Of a DNA stretch of 64,000 bases, positions 47,037-58,378 are shown one piece after another. The number at the start of each line of letters is the position of its first letter. Positions within the stretch are counted from its first letter, which is position 1. The stretch spans positions 96,834,707-96,898,706 of the forward strand of contig CP136067.1 in the NCBI GenBank assembly GCA_032622095.1, read 5' to 3'. The notes beneath the pieces were generated by a model that searched no databases, was not told the DNA's origin, and worked only from the letters and a program-made list of their open reading frames with translations. Origin of the DNA: Siphonodentalium dalli (lineage: Eukaryota; Mollusca; Scaphopoda; Gadilida; Siphonodentaliidae). Both the position numbers and the translations under genes were made by a program.

Positions 47037-47765
47037 CTATATGTTACACTGGTGTAAATATGTTTCGAAGTGACATCTAGCGGATGCGGGAGAGATATAT
47101 AGGAGATAATAAAATAGACACTGGGCCCTGATTGGTAAATAGCCTTGTGTTTTTTTTTTGCATACAAAAATCATCACACCTCTTCCCTATGATTTCCCAT
47201 AGGTAAAATAACCAATGGCACACGAATTAACCCAAAACACAAGATTTAATGGCGAATTCCCTGCTAGACCGACATGATTTTTTGGTATAGAAAGTTTAGG
47301 ATTTATATTGTAAACAGTTTTCGCTAAAACATTTGCACTGAGGCCTATAGGTTACACTGGTGTAAATGTTTTCCATAGGCCTCAGTGCTAACGTTTTAGC
47401 GAATACTGTTGGCAATATAAACTTTGGGTCCAAAATTTTCTTTAAATTTGAAAAGTTGACATTTGGGGAAACTTTTTGCGCAAAATAATCATGTCTGTCT
47501 AGCAGGGAATTCTCCTTTAAATCTTGTGTTTTCGTAACTAGTGTCAGAACCGCTTAAAAAAATACTGTCATATTTTAGACCACACCAAAAAATTCAAACT
47601 TCACTACAGAGGGTTAATTCCTGTGCCAATGGCTATTTTACCTTTGGGAAATCATAGGGAAGAGGTGTGATGATTTTTTTATGCAAAAAGCACACAAGGC
47701 TATTGACCAATCAGGGCCCAGTGTCTATTTTATTCTCTCCTATATATTTACACCAGTGTAACCTA
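47037..47765. repeat. ~730-bp giant palindrome (foldback element)
   Basis: Outer arms (TTACACTGGTGTAAATA...AATAAAATAGACACTGGGCCC...AATAGCC) are mirrored at 47690-47765. The centre, near 47375, is TTCGCTAAAAC...GCACTGAGGCCTAT / ATAGGCCTCAGTGC...GTTTTAGCGAA. The 14-bp palindrome TTACACTGGTGTAA occurs in both ends and near the centre (~47345). The left arm has a ~30-bp extra segment. Confidence 0.85.
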
Positions 47766-48547
47766 TATGAAAAACACCAATGGAGCCTATGCCACATTCC
47801 AAACATCACGCGAACAAACAACAAGAGTTCGTTGACTCGGAATCACAAACCAAAACATGGTCGGCTTCAGTGTGCGAAGTTGCGAACGCATCGTGTTTGT
47901 TATTCGTATATCAGTCATATTATTGTGATCTTCGAGATAATTGTATTACTGTTATGGTTCACTGTATAAACAATTTCCCTGTATATAGTGCTAAATTTAT
48001 TTCAGAAGCTTATGACATAAGACAATCAAAACTTCAAAATCCACACATGTGCACAAATAATTTATTGTTTATCGTATTCAAAGTGACTTATAGGCCCTAT
48101 AGGCCGGATGTTATATTTATATACATAATGTCACTATAATAAATAAATTCATTCATTTATTCATACTCATAAAAGCGCACAGGTGGGGTGGTGGTGTATC
48201 ACCAGAACTTGGGCAACATTTTCAACAGTTGCAAATGTCATGCCTGCCACATTAGTTGGGACTTTCATACAGAAATATGTTGGAATAGTTATGATAGTTA
48301 TGTGGTGATAGATAGGTAATGTGAAATGTGTTGTTTTGATACCAATCGTGGAATATTTCCAAATACTCTAGGCCAAAGGTTTTTCATTAATTAGAAAATG
48401 TCTAACTCTATAGGGTGGTGTTCGGTTGAAAATGGGAGGAATTGGAAAGCCTACCAGTTGTAAAATGCCAACATAAGGGGTGTACATATAATTTCGAACT
48501 TGAAGATTTGAGTCGGTGGGGAGGCTGGGTGGATGTAGTATAGGAAA
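47766..48547. other. Unassigned sequence
   Basis: Short ORFs only. TTTCAACAGTTG and related TTCCAAC-type stretches near 48210-48480 may be debris of the hAT-like family. Confidence 0.35.
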
Positions 48548-49527
48548 TTAGGACGTGGCTAGAGGGTCTCCGTTGGGGGGGGGGGGTGTCCACCTTGGGA
48601 AATCCAACTGCACCCCCCCCCCTTGAATCAGATTCGGACCAAACACAAGTTTTGCATAATTCCATTTGCACCCCCCCCACTTGCACCTCAGTGCTCTCAG
48701 GCCTAATATCCTATATATTCATAAACCATGTTCTAAATTCCTGGTATGAGAACATTAAGATATTTTAACCTGAAAAATTGCATACATGCTAACATCTAGT
48801 GGTCTAACTCCAGACAAATGCACACGGCTACGGGTAAGAGACCAGGACACACCGGGCTGACCATGGTTGTTCCGCCCGGTGTGAGAAAATGTTGAAAACT
48901 ATACAAGAAAATCTCAAATCCTATAGCATCTAGACTGACCTCAACTGAACTAATTAGCAGTTTTTATTGGCCACGGGGACAATGACACACCGGGCCGACA
49001 ATGGTTCGGCCCGGTGTGCGAAAAATTTGAAATCTGAACAAGAAAATCGCAAAATCCTACCATCTAGACTAGCATCAAGCCTTCCTAGAGTTGGAAATTT
49101 CAAACCTGACATCCCCACTTAGGTTGGAAAATTTCCAACTGATGACAATTCCAATGACAATGCTGAACAAATGTATGACAATATTGTTTTCTTAAATTAA
49201 CTAGCAGTTTTTGACTGGCCACAGGGGGAGGGACCAGGACACAAGCTTTCCAAGTGTTGGAAATTTCCAACCTGTCACCCCCCCTAAGGTTGGAAAATTT
49301 CCAACTGATGACAATTTCATTCCAAACTTTTGACCAAAAATAGGAAAATATGCAAATATTGGTCCAAAAACAATTAATTCCCCCCAATGAATTGTTTGAA
49401 AATCAAACAACAAGAACATTTTCAACCTATTGTTGGTGTGAAATTTCCAACTAATGTTTTGGCAGGTATGAAATTTCCAACTGTTGACCAAATTTGGGGG
49501 GGGGGTGTCTCTGTCGCCACGTCTCTG
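48548..49527. mobile_element. ~1-kb hAT-like non-autonomous element, copy 2
   Basis: It is collinear with 44740-45765: GGACGTGGCTAGAGGGT start, the same CACACCGGGC blocks, and a GTCGCCACGTCTCTG end. Flanks ATAGGAAA (left) and ATAGGAAT (right) look like an independent 8-bp target duplication; the first TIR bases are lost. G- and C-runs near 48577 and 48614 have expanded. Confidence 0.75.
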
Positions 49528-49655
49528 ATAGGAATTCCAAATTGGACATCCCGGTGGATCCCATATAGCCCCGTCCCTGTCAGTCAGCTCCGTGCAACAC
49601 TCCGTGTTTTTAATTCGTACCTGTGAATCAGTCATATTATTGTTCTCTTTGACAA

Positions 49656-49915
49656 AATTATATTAATCATATCACTATTCTTTATGCATGACATAATTCG
49701 GTTGATATAAGATAAAATAAAACGTGAGAAATATGTACCGAATTAGGTGGTGAGAGCGGATTATTAATGTCCCCGCGGTTGACATTATATTAATTATATT
49801 AATCATATCACTATTCTTTATGCATGACATAATTCGGTTGATATAAGATAAAATAAAACGTGAGAAATATGTACAGAATTAGGTGGTGAGAGCGGATTAT
49901 TTATGTCCCCCATTG
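49656..49915 (+). repeat. 136-bp tandem duplication
   Basis: The block TTAATCATATCACTATTCTT...AAACGTGAGAAATATGTACxG-AATTAGGTGGTGAGAGCGGA is present twice, 136 bp apart, with very few differences, so the duplication is recent. Confidence 0.9.
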
Positions 49916-50705
49916 TCATATCAATGCGCACCCTCTTGTCATATCAATGAGCACTCTGACAGAAATAGGTTGAAATCGGAAACGAGGAAACATGGAACAA
50001 TGTGTTTCTATATATGGTCGCATCACGATGGCGGATAAGTCATTAATCACGCCACTATTTTTGTTATTGTGAATTTCACAGAGTCCATCCTGTATGCCTA
50101 TATATACACACACCCAGTTCAGCTCATACACGATGATACTGTAAATTCACAGCGAGAAACTTATTAGTTCTCACGCTCGATTTTCCAATTAAGGGTCAGG
50201 AGACCTTAACTGGAAATCGTTCTGTACATCAAAAATTTACAGTTAACAGCACAAAAGTTGGTCAAACTGTACAACATGCGGAAATGTGTATCTATGTTCA
50301 CACCATTTGAATTAATTGATTAAAGCATTCTTCAAAGAAAAACAAATATTGTAGGCGGTTAATCGATAACGAAAAAGAAGACATTTTACTTTGGAAATGA
50401 GAATATAAAATATATAATGTCCTTATTCACTGTAAACATGTGTTCGGATTAAATTTTCAAATAATTATCAAATTTGTTATTATTACCCGTTCAGCAAATA
50501 AAATTTGTGACATTGGTAAGTGAATCCTAAAGAAATATTAAAAAAAATAATACATATTTTGCAGCAAATAGTTTGAAGTTATTCTATTCTCATGGTGAAC
50601 GGGTGAGTTCCAGTGAGGCTCCTCGATACTTAATGGTGACAATATCCAATCTTTAATTCAGCAGCAGCAGACACACATGTCTATGGAAGCGAATTAGTGC
50701 CACCT
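49916..50705. other. Unassigned AT-rich sequence
   Basis: No gene, RNA or repeat recognised. Confidence 0.35.
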
Positions 50706-51310
50706 AACAAAAAATACTATCTCCTAATTAGGAGATATTATCTCCTAATTAGGACTTAGTATCTCCTATTTAGGAGATATTATCTTCTAATTAGGACTTA
50801 GTATCTATCTCCTAATTAGGACTTAGTATCTCCTAATTAGGAGATATGATCTCATAATTAGGTCTTAGTATCTCCTAATTAGGTCTTAGTACCTCCTAAT
50901 TAGGATATATTATCTCCTAATAAGGACTTAGTATATCCTAATTAGGAGATAGTATCTCATAATTAGGACTTAGTATCTCCTAATTAGGAGATATTATCTC
51001 CTAATTAGGTCTTAGTATCTCCTAATTAGGAGATGGTATCTCCTAATTAGGACTTAGTATCTCCTAATTAGGACTTCGTATCTCCTAATTAGGAGATAGT
51101 ATCTCATAATTAGGACTTAGTATCTCTTAATTAGGAGATATTATCTCCTAATTAGGTCTTAGTATCTACTAATTAGGAAATATTATCTCCTAATTAGGAC
51201 TTAGTATCTCCTAATTAGGAGATAGTATCTCCTAATTAGGAGATATTATCTCCTAATTAGGACTTAGTATCTCCTAATTAGGTATCTGCTAATTAGGAGA
51301 TAATATAGAT
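50706..51310. repeat. CTCCTAATTAGGAG palindromic minisatellite
   Basis: Roughly 20-22-bp units alternate between the full palindrome CTCCTAATTAGGAGATATTAT and the half-unit CTCCTAATTAGGACTTAGTAT across 600 bp. Every unit contains TAATTA, the core site of many homeodomain proteins; this is probably coincidental but dense. Confidence 0.95.
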
Positions 51311-51446
51311 ATAAAGAACTCAACACCAGTTAGCGGTCATTTTCATTCCCATTCATCGCTCAGAGTCGCCGCTCAGAGAAAGGACGTGCCACCTTTGAGT
51401 GGCGGTTGATTTTTCTGTCGGGCTTGGCTGGACATGGATAGCTTAA

Positions 51447-51788
51447 AGGGGGACTGTACACTAAATCCGACCATTTGTGTGACCATCTCCTTTTATACTC
51501 AACAGAGTTTATGCAACAAATGAATGAATTTGAGACATGTATTAGTGCAAAATACACTCGTGTGCTCTATGAACGAATAAAACAACATGGTAATTCTAAT
51601 AAAAAATTATTTATGCCGTTTATTAATTTTCATTATAATTACCATGTTGCTTGCAACATTCGTAGATCACACGAGTGTATTTTGCACTAATCCATGGCTC
51701 AAATTCATTCATATATATTCATATATTCTGTTGAGTATAAAAGGAGATGGTCCCATAAATAGCCGCGGATTTAGTGTACAGTATCCCT
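51447..51788. mobile_element. 342-bp TTAA-flanked foldback MITE
   Basis: AGGGGGACTGTACACTAAAT-CC (51447) and GGATTTAGTGTACAGTATCC-CT (ending 51788) are inverted ends, flanked by TTAA at 51443-51446 and 51789-51792. Inner arms continue (CCATCTCCTTTTATACTCAACAG; AGTGCAAAATACACTCGTGTG) so nearly the whole element folds. AT-rich centre near 51610. Confidence 0.9.
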
Positions 51789-51799
51789 TTAATCCCCAG

Positions 51800-52450
51800 C
51801 CAAGTCTCGCACGAGGTGAACTCTTTCCAGTCGGTACATTGTGTTCATAGACCAACCAGGACCATGCGTACAAATGCAGGCTGGCTTGATGTGGCTTTGC
51901 AGTAACAGGTCGCACCAGTAGCAACAGTTACTGGAAGTGGTCTGATAGGGTATGATATACCCCTGGTGTGGTAGGACCGACGGGAAACCACCGTCAGGGG
52001 CCATCAAGACCACTCGATGGAAGAAGAAAAAGAACAAGTGACCTTCAAGTCACCACATGGACGCCGACAGGAGGTCCAAGATGAGACAGGGGAGAACTGA
52101 GAGTCCTTGTCATCGACTTCATGGTGGAGATGAACACCTTACCATCTCGGGCACCGGAATATCATCAAGATCCGGAGTCCCCCCATCTCCACCAGTAGCA
52201 GCAACAACAATAACAACACCACCAGCAGATCCGCCGTCTCGGACGAGCAGTTATGGGAGGCAGTAATATCTGCTCAGAGGACAATGGCGGAAGCAAAGGA
52301 ACTCTCCAATGACATCACCGAAGAAACAGAAAGAAATTAAAAAGAAACATAAAAAAATAAAGAAAGATTAGCGGTCATGGTTCTCCAGAAAGGAGGCACA
52401 TCAAACACAGAAACAGTATACATAATTAGGGAAACAATTTAGAGAAAACA
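51800..52450 (+). other. Coding-like fragment of unknown origin
   Basis: Sequence is richer in GC than its neighbours, and short frames have protein-like composition: MEEEKEQVTFKSPHGRRQEV at 52018, then in another frame TSRSAVSDEQLWEAVISAQR and an acidic end. A CAACAACAATAACAACACC tract lies at 52201-52219. The frames do not join without shifts. It could be the 5' end of a retroelement gag-like ORF or a processed pseudogene; I recognise no family. Confidence 0.25.
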
Positions 52451-52785
52451 ATTTAGAGAAAAGAAGATGTTAAAAAGAAAGTTTAGATAATTTTCCCATC
52501 ATTTTCATTGTTATATCACCATTTATAACACACAACATCATTCCTAAGTGGGTCGTGGGGGAGGACATACTGCCCTTCCAAATCCTCCCGGGCCCCCATC
52601 CCAAATTCCCAATACACGGTTCGCGGTCATTTAGACCGACTCACATACTTATTGTATTCATTCGTTTGCTATGGATGAAGCAGGAATAATGTTGTGTATA
52701 ATGTGATGTGTGGATTCGAAATCCCAGAGCATGAAATAGCCTTGAATACACTCGACATCCGTCTGTACCAGAACAAACACAAACG

Positions 52786-53209
52786 CTCCTAAATTTGACT
52801 TCGGGGGTAAAAACATATTTGATTCGAGTCGAGGAACCCACCATCAAAGCTCAGAATGATCAGATATCGATTATTGAAGTTTGTTCTTTTTCAAGATGTG
52901 TAATAATATGTGGCACAGAAACACGTGGTCAAACGGAGGGTCTCGGACAAAATTGCGGATGAAGATGGATAACTCTAAAATCAAGTGGTAATACGGTCAA
53001 ATTTCGTGATACTTTAGCGATAATACGGCCATATTTTGTTCAACAATATGTTGATAAATAACAAGTTTTGGGAAATTTGATACCACAGTGACAGTGGTTA
53101 ACATTATTTTGTTGCAATAAATGGATTCTGATAACTAAAGCGTATTTTGAAGAAATGTTGTTGTTGTATCTTGATGGTATGGCGACCGTCTGATCGGATG
53201 GAGTACCTT
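52786..53209. mobile_element. AGGTACTC-type MITE, left end degraded
   Basis: GACTTCGGGGGTAAAAACAT, GATTCGAGTCGAGGAACCCA and TCAGATATCGATTATTG match 40622-40874. The right end GGATGGAGTACCTT lies at ~53195-53209. The left AGGTACTC terminus is not recognisable. Confidence 0.75.
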
Positions 53210-53212
53210 TAA

Positions 53213-53375
53213 CAAGCCAATTAGATGGAAATTAAAACAACCAGGAAGTTGTGCTGACATCGTCTGGAATATCCGGTCATCAGGGTTGGCACGCATGCGT
53301 AATAACTTATCACGTCGCGTAATATCTACGAACATGTATAAGCCGTAGCATCGCACCAAGCTCAACGCAGAATTC
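53213..53375 (+). repeat. Dispersed repeat with CATCGTCTGGAATAxCCGGTCATC, copy 1
   Basis: It matches 57050-57230 and 58140-58330 (GGAAGTxGTCATCGTCTGGA, GGCACGCATGCGTAATAA). It adjoins the AGGTACTC MITE here and in the 57-kb copy, so it may be part of a longer element in that family. Confidence 0.7.
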
Positions 53376-55250
53376 AGTCCCCTACACAGCAGGACTTACC
53401 GCTGCCCGCACCTACACGTAATTTGAAGATATGTCGCATTTATTTATTTGAGACTTTTGTAGGTTACAATTCATTCTGCATTATTCTGAGAAACTGAACT
53501 GTCCATATTCATTTCAAAATGGTTTAGATCAAGCCAGAATGAATTGTAACTGGCAAAACACTTCAATACAAAATGTTAGATTTAATTAAGAAAATACACG
53601 TGCCGGCAGCGTTCAGACATCGCGCAGAGAGGGGACTGAACTCTGGTTTGCAGCTTGGTATCGCACTGGCTGAAAGCACAAGAAAATCCTAATCAGTAAC
53701 GCCCTCAAGATCATATTAGTAGGCATATATAAAACATATTGCAGTAGTGATTGTGACAAATCTGTATATAGGTAACGGCTATGTAGTTGCTTATATGTTA
53801 TATTGGTTTGTATGTGTGTATAATGTGTACTTGGTGAGAAAGGATGTGAGAACATTTTAAAAATCGAACATGCCAAACTAAAGTTTAATTTCAAATATTT
53901 AAACACCACACGTCACGTATGATATGTGTTCACAAAAGGCGTATACGTTCCAATTGGTTGAAACGTTCACGCCAAACATACAACGGCCAATGCATCGATA
54001 CACCAATAACCACACACCCATTGCCAAAAAAAGTGACGAACGCCTTGACGATTGACACGTTATTATGTTGACGCGCTGTCAGCTTGCGAAAATACACTAA
54101 ACTATCGGTTTCTCTGTTCTCTTATACGACATTGGAATGTTTTCGGATGGCATGTATCTTTTCTATGTTAGTTCTAATTTCTATTGAAAAATAGAGGTAT
54201 TATTAAATAATGTAGTGTTGATTAAACTACGGTTCCATGGGGGTTAAATATAATATATTCCCATGAGGGTCAATTAAAATGTGGTCCAATGAGGACTAAT
54301 TAAAGTATACCCAACTCCTCAGGAAGGGGCGGGGGGGGGGGGGGGTAATTTCTTAACATTCTTCAATTCATATAGCATTCTGATATGCTCCGTACACAGG
54401 AATAAAAATGATGTCTAGAATAAGGCAACGTTGTATGAAAAACAACCAATGTTAAGGGTTAGTGCTCTTAACTTTTCTTAATAACATCTCTATTCACAGT
54501 TAAGATATATTCCGTATACAAATAAATGAAAAACAAAATTTAGAAACCAAGACTAACGTTCACTAAACGTCAATATTTACAAACAGCACGAAGGAGTAAC
54601 ATGGGAATTGGTTAATAATTACCATCCCAATTCATTTAGAATATAAAATGCCGATATTTGTCGCATATAATTAAACGAAAATATTCACTAAACGATGTTA
54701 AATATCATGTTAAACACCGATATAGACAAACAGCTGCGAATTAATTTCATATACCAATCTCAATTCCCCATGCAATATAATAGAGGATAGCATTCCGATT
54801 TATGTAACGTGGAAATTTGAAAGATGTTCATATAACAATGCAACAAAGAAGGTTAAAGAACAATGGAAACACACAACACGTAGTGCGCCAAGGGTTAACG
54901 CGCGAATTCCCGTTCCAATTACTTTTTTTTAGCATTCGGCTAACAAGCCATAGTTCAATAAAGCATGTCGATACGCCCGCCGAAATAACCGCAAAGCGAT
55001 ACGTGAATATACATCCCTGCAGAATCGCTGATGATCCCTCTGAAACAGAAACGAGTACGAAGTACGAATTTACCCAAGTACCTTTCTAATCACATGGTTC
55101 GAGTTCGAAAATATCCAAGGACCTTTTTAGTCATATTTCGCCCATTGGCCCATAGCTCCATTGACATTAAAACACCGTCACAGCAAACACCATATAGGGC
55201 GTAATAAGCGAAACGCATCACAAAATGATAAATTTCATATGATTCATGGC
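53376..55250. other. Unassigned sequence with minor inverted repeats
   Basis: GTTACAATTCATTCTG (53463) is mirrored by AGAATGAATTGTAAC (53537), and TTCAGTCCCCT by AGGGGACTGAA (~53374 and ~53631). Two diverged ~150-bp units share TTCACTAAACG and AAACAGC blocks (54555-54780). A G-run lies at 54330. No gene. Confidence 0.35.
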
Positions 55251-55299
55251 TAGGTTACAGGCAGATCATACCATACATACCATACATATGATTCATGGC

Positions 55300-55440
55300 T
55301 AGGTTACAGGCAGATCATACCATACATTCTACTCTAGCTACGCCCGTAGAGATCATATTCCACCAGTACATAACCTGGGAACTTTTTGATGTTCTGACGG
55401 GGAACATTATAACATTGAACAAACAACACAGGGGCCATAC
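55300..55440 (+). repeat. Left arm of inverted pair with 56530-56640
   Basis: CCAGTACATAACCTGGGAAC...TGAACAAACAACACAGG is clearly similar to the reverse complement of 56530-56610 (CCAGTTCAGAACCTGGGAAC...TGAACAAATAGAGCAGG). Conceptual translation is also alike in one frame (HQYITWELFDVLTGNIITLN versus NQFRTWELFAVVTGKFTTLN), so it may derive from coding sequence. A ~45-bp duplication (GATTCATGGCTAGGTTACAG) is at 55240-55330. Confidence 0.65.
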
Positions 55441-55759
55441 TTTGTTAAATCTTATTCCTCAATACTTCACACTGGGGGGGGGGGGGGGGTCCACAGGTCG
55501 CGATTGCATAATTTTTTGTGTATTGATGAGCCGATATCGTTGAATTAATTACCCTTGAAAAAAGTCTACGACTGTAAGTGACGCAAAGCAAATGCCAAAA
55601 TCGCACACAAAGTCACTTAAGATGGAGATGCACGCTTTGCATAAATACAGCCAAATATGGCAAGGGATTTTCAACAAAGAATTACTCTGGATCTATCTGG
55701 TGAAAAATCTTTAATTTCACATATCATCATCTTCATTGTTTGCAGAAGCTGAGCAATTA

Positions 55760-55965
55760 TTAAGATGTGACAAAACAGCTTATTGTCTTGGCTCCACGAG
55801 AGGAGGCTTCATTTGCATCATTATGTGGAGTTAGATTTTTAATTGCATAATATAGTGTCATACCCCCACATATTATAATGAAGAATAAAGCAGTCACAAA
55901 TATTCCAGCCCAATGAAAACAAATGTTGATATGCTGTGTGGTCCACTTAAGCAGTGCACAATCAA
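55760..55965 (-). CDS. Orphan terminal exon with a transmembrane segment
   Basis: After acceptor-like TAATTTCCAG (ending 55966), an open frame of 68 codons runs to TAA 55762-55760. It encodes DCALLKWTTQHINICFHWAG, then a strongly hydrophobic stretch (IFVTALFFIIICGGMTLYYA), and a polar tail ending KTISCFVTS. This looks like the last exon of a single-pass membrane protein with a short cytoplasmic tail. No preceding exon is certain: an upstream candidate (56632-56534, MATARRHYTQ... before CAG|GTAATA) ends in phase 0, while this exon needs one preceding nucleotide. It lies between inverted repeats, so it could be captured or chance. Confidence 0.35.
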
Positions 55966-56529
55966 CTGGAAATTAGGCGACAGTGTTAAGAGATATGGTG
56001 GTCAGCTTTAATTTGGTTATGAAGCCATGACCCAGAACTCATCTGAGCCCAATTTTTCATTGAACAACATGAATGACATGAAAATTCTCAAATATTGAAA
56101 ATTATTTGTGAGTAGTTGTTTTTCTACGTGAAAATAATCATAAAATTTCATGAATCAAGAAAAATGAAGTCTCCTCTCGTTGTCTTCAAATATGATATCA
56201 TGGATATATGGACACCATAGAGGTGAAACAAATCTAATTTACAGAAGTTGTTGGTACCTGAAAACAGTGAAATTAAAAAAAAAATCCATGCCACAAAAGT
56301 GAAGTAAATGACTTTATAATAACCAATTGTTCGATGGTTCTTAAATATTGTATCAAAATAATCGCTTGTACCAAATAAATTCCTGATAGATTTTGAGAAA
56401 ATCCATTTAGAAATACCAGGAAATTTTGGCCAAACGTGCATCTGACCCTTAAATCATGCAATTTCGAGTTGGAACATTCACCTACAGTGAAATGCATTAT
56501 TACGGAACATGTATTAACTAAGAAATATA

Positions 56530-56640
56530 TTACCTGCTCTATTTGTTCAGTGTTGTAAATTTCCCTGTCACTACAGCAAACAGTTCCCAGGTTCTGAACT
56601 GGTTGAGTATAATGTCTACGGGCTGTAGCCATGTAGTAGA
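56530..56640 (-). repeat. Right arm of inverted pair with 55300-55440
   Basis: See the left arm. On the minus strand it contains an open 33-codon stretch followed by a GTAATA donor-like site (56533-56528), and another frame that resembles the translated left arm. Confidence 0.6.
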
Positions 56641-56721
56641 GATTCGTGGCATGATCCAGGTTACGGGAAGAAGGGCGATCTCTTCATATAACTTCAAATT
56701 TAATATTATTCCTTAGAGCTT

Positions 56722-56983
56722 AACCGTTTCATGACGGGAGCTGCGCTGGTGCAACGTTAAAGACCATGTGCCAGTGCATTCTCTTGCATATATCAAAGTC
56801 TCCCATAATAGGGGACTCGCATATATAAGAGAATGTACTGGCTACAAGATCAGGGTAAATGTTGTTAGGCCAATGCATTCTCTTATTATATGCGATGCAC
56901 CCCATGAGAGACTCCATATATAAGAGAATGCATTGGCACAGGCTTTTCGCAAAAAATCAGGAATCTCCAGTCACCAAAGGGTT
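56722..56983. mobile_element. TTAACC-ended MITE carrying two ~70-bp palindromes
   Basis: TTAACCGTTTCATGACGGGA at ~56719 and CCAAAGGGTTATA at ~56977 resemble degenerate TTAA-CCC...GGG-TTAA ends. Hairpins at 56770-56842 and 56869-56937 belong to the GCCAATGCATTCTC family. The segment between them (GGTAAATGTTGTTAGG) matches that before the 63183-63253 hairpin. Confidence 0.65.
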
Positions 56984-57033
56984 ATATTAATGAGTGTTAT
57001 ACCGCGTATTCCGATTGTACCAAAACGAACAGA

Positions 57034-57757
57034 ATTAAGGTACTGGGTGACCTTAGCATTGACCGGCCAATCAGATGGAAAACTATACAAACAGGAAGTG
57101 GTCATCGTCTGGAATACCCGGTCATCAGGTGTGGCACGCATGCGTAATAATTTATCGCATCGTAGTATCTGTGGACAGGTATCACCAATTACATCGCACT
57201 GCTTTACACCAGGCGCACGCGGAAAATGGTGACATAAATATATCGATCCTATATTGGTTTTTTTTTTTTTTCTCAGATTTGGTTTTGTTCAGATATAATA
57301 GGTGGTTAAATGTACTCAACCCGATTCGGTGATTTCCATGTCATCAGATTCCAACAACAACAGCAGCAACAACAAAATGTTTTGAAATGCGGCTTCAGTT
57401 ATCAGAATCGATTAATTGCCCAAAAATAATGATAACCAGTCAACTATAGTATGAAATTGGCCAAATCCTGTTATTTATCAACATTTTGTTCAACGAAATT
57501 TTGCCGGTTTGTCAAAAATCTGACACAAAAAACCACTTGATTTTAGAGTTACCCATCTTCATCCGCAATTTGGTCCGAGACCGTCTTCTCGTCGACTTTT
57601 ACTTGGCAACTATATATTATTGGTGGTGAAAAATAATAGACTTCAAAAATCGATATCTGACCACTCTGAGCTTTGACTCGAATAAAATATTTTTTACCCC
57701 TGAAGCCAAGGAAATAGTAATTTGCGAGCGTTAATTTGGATTATGCATCTTTAATTA
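57034..57757. mobile_element. Long AGGTACTC-family element
   Basis: TTAAGGTACTGGGTGACC opens it. The right half (CACTTGATTTTAGAGTTACC, CATCTTCATCCGCAATTTGG, TTGAAGTCTATTATTT-type) inverts sequence of the 52786-53209 member. The right end is degraded. It contains the GGAAGTGGTCATCGTCTGGA repeat at 57095-57190. Confidence 0.55.
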
Positions 57758-58130
57758 GAGGGCCATTATTGGAGATGCCGAGATTTCAATTTCCAACAGC
57801 ACTCTCGTTGATTTCAAACCCATGGGAAACTCCATTGGCATTAGACCCCGATATAACACATCAACAGCTACACAAATCTAACACTTTATTATATGGTTGG
57901 AATGTTTTAAATTTTATACACAATCTAACACTCAATATGGTTGGAAATTTTTCCAACTTATACCATAATTTAACACCTCATTATGGTTGGAAACACAAAT
58001 CTGTGTTAGAACCATAAGTATATCATGTTAACAAAAATTCGGGCAAAAAGTTTCAGTCCCACCCCCTAAAAGTTGGGCGCCTGTACGGCTATGGTAGAAG
58101 TGACACCCTAATTTTCAGGCGACTGTTCAT
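57758..58130. repeat. TATGGTTGGAAA repeats, hAT-like family debris
   Basis: TATATGGTTGGAATGTTT, AATATGGTTGGAAATTTTTC and TTATGGTTGGAAACACAA recur every 35-60 bp, like the internal GGTTGGAAATTTCC blocks of 44740-45765. Confidence 0.45.
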
Positions 58131-58139
58131 ATCGAACTA

Positions 58140-58330
58140 ATAAACTGAACCAGATGACTCGCCTGATAAATCAGACGGGAGGGAATCTATCTAAGCAGGA
58201 AGTGGTCATCGTCTGGAACACGCCGTCATTGGGTGTGGCACGCATTCGTAGTATCATATCGCCTGGTAGTATCTAGAACCAGATATCGCCCGTAGCATAG
58301 CACTGGTTGACATCAGGTTTAATCGACCAA
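58140..58330 (+). repeat. Dispersed repeat, copy 3
   Basis: AGGAAGTGGTCATCGTCTGG and GGTGTGGCACGCAT match 53213-53375 and the 57.1-kb copy. Confidence 0.65.
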
Positions 58331-58378
58331 CGGTGAAATAAAAACATCGATTCCACGAGGATTGGTGCGGTTCAGGAC

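Noticed and set aside
54817..55089. 90-codon plus-strand ORF
   Set aside because: Composition is unremarkable, no domain or splice context, and no second copy; not distinguishable from chance.
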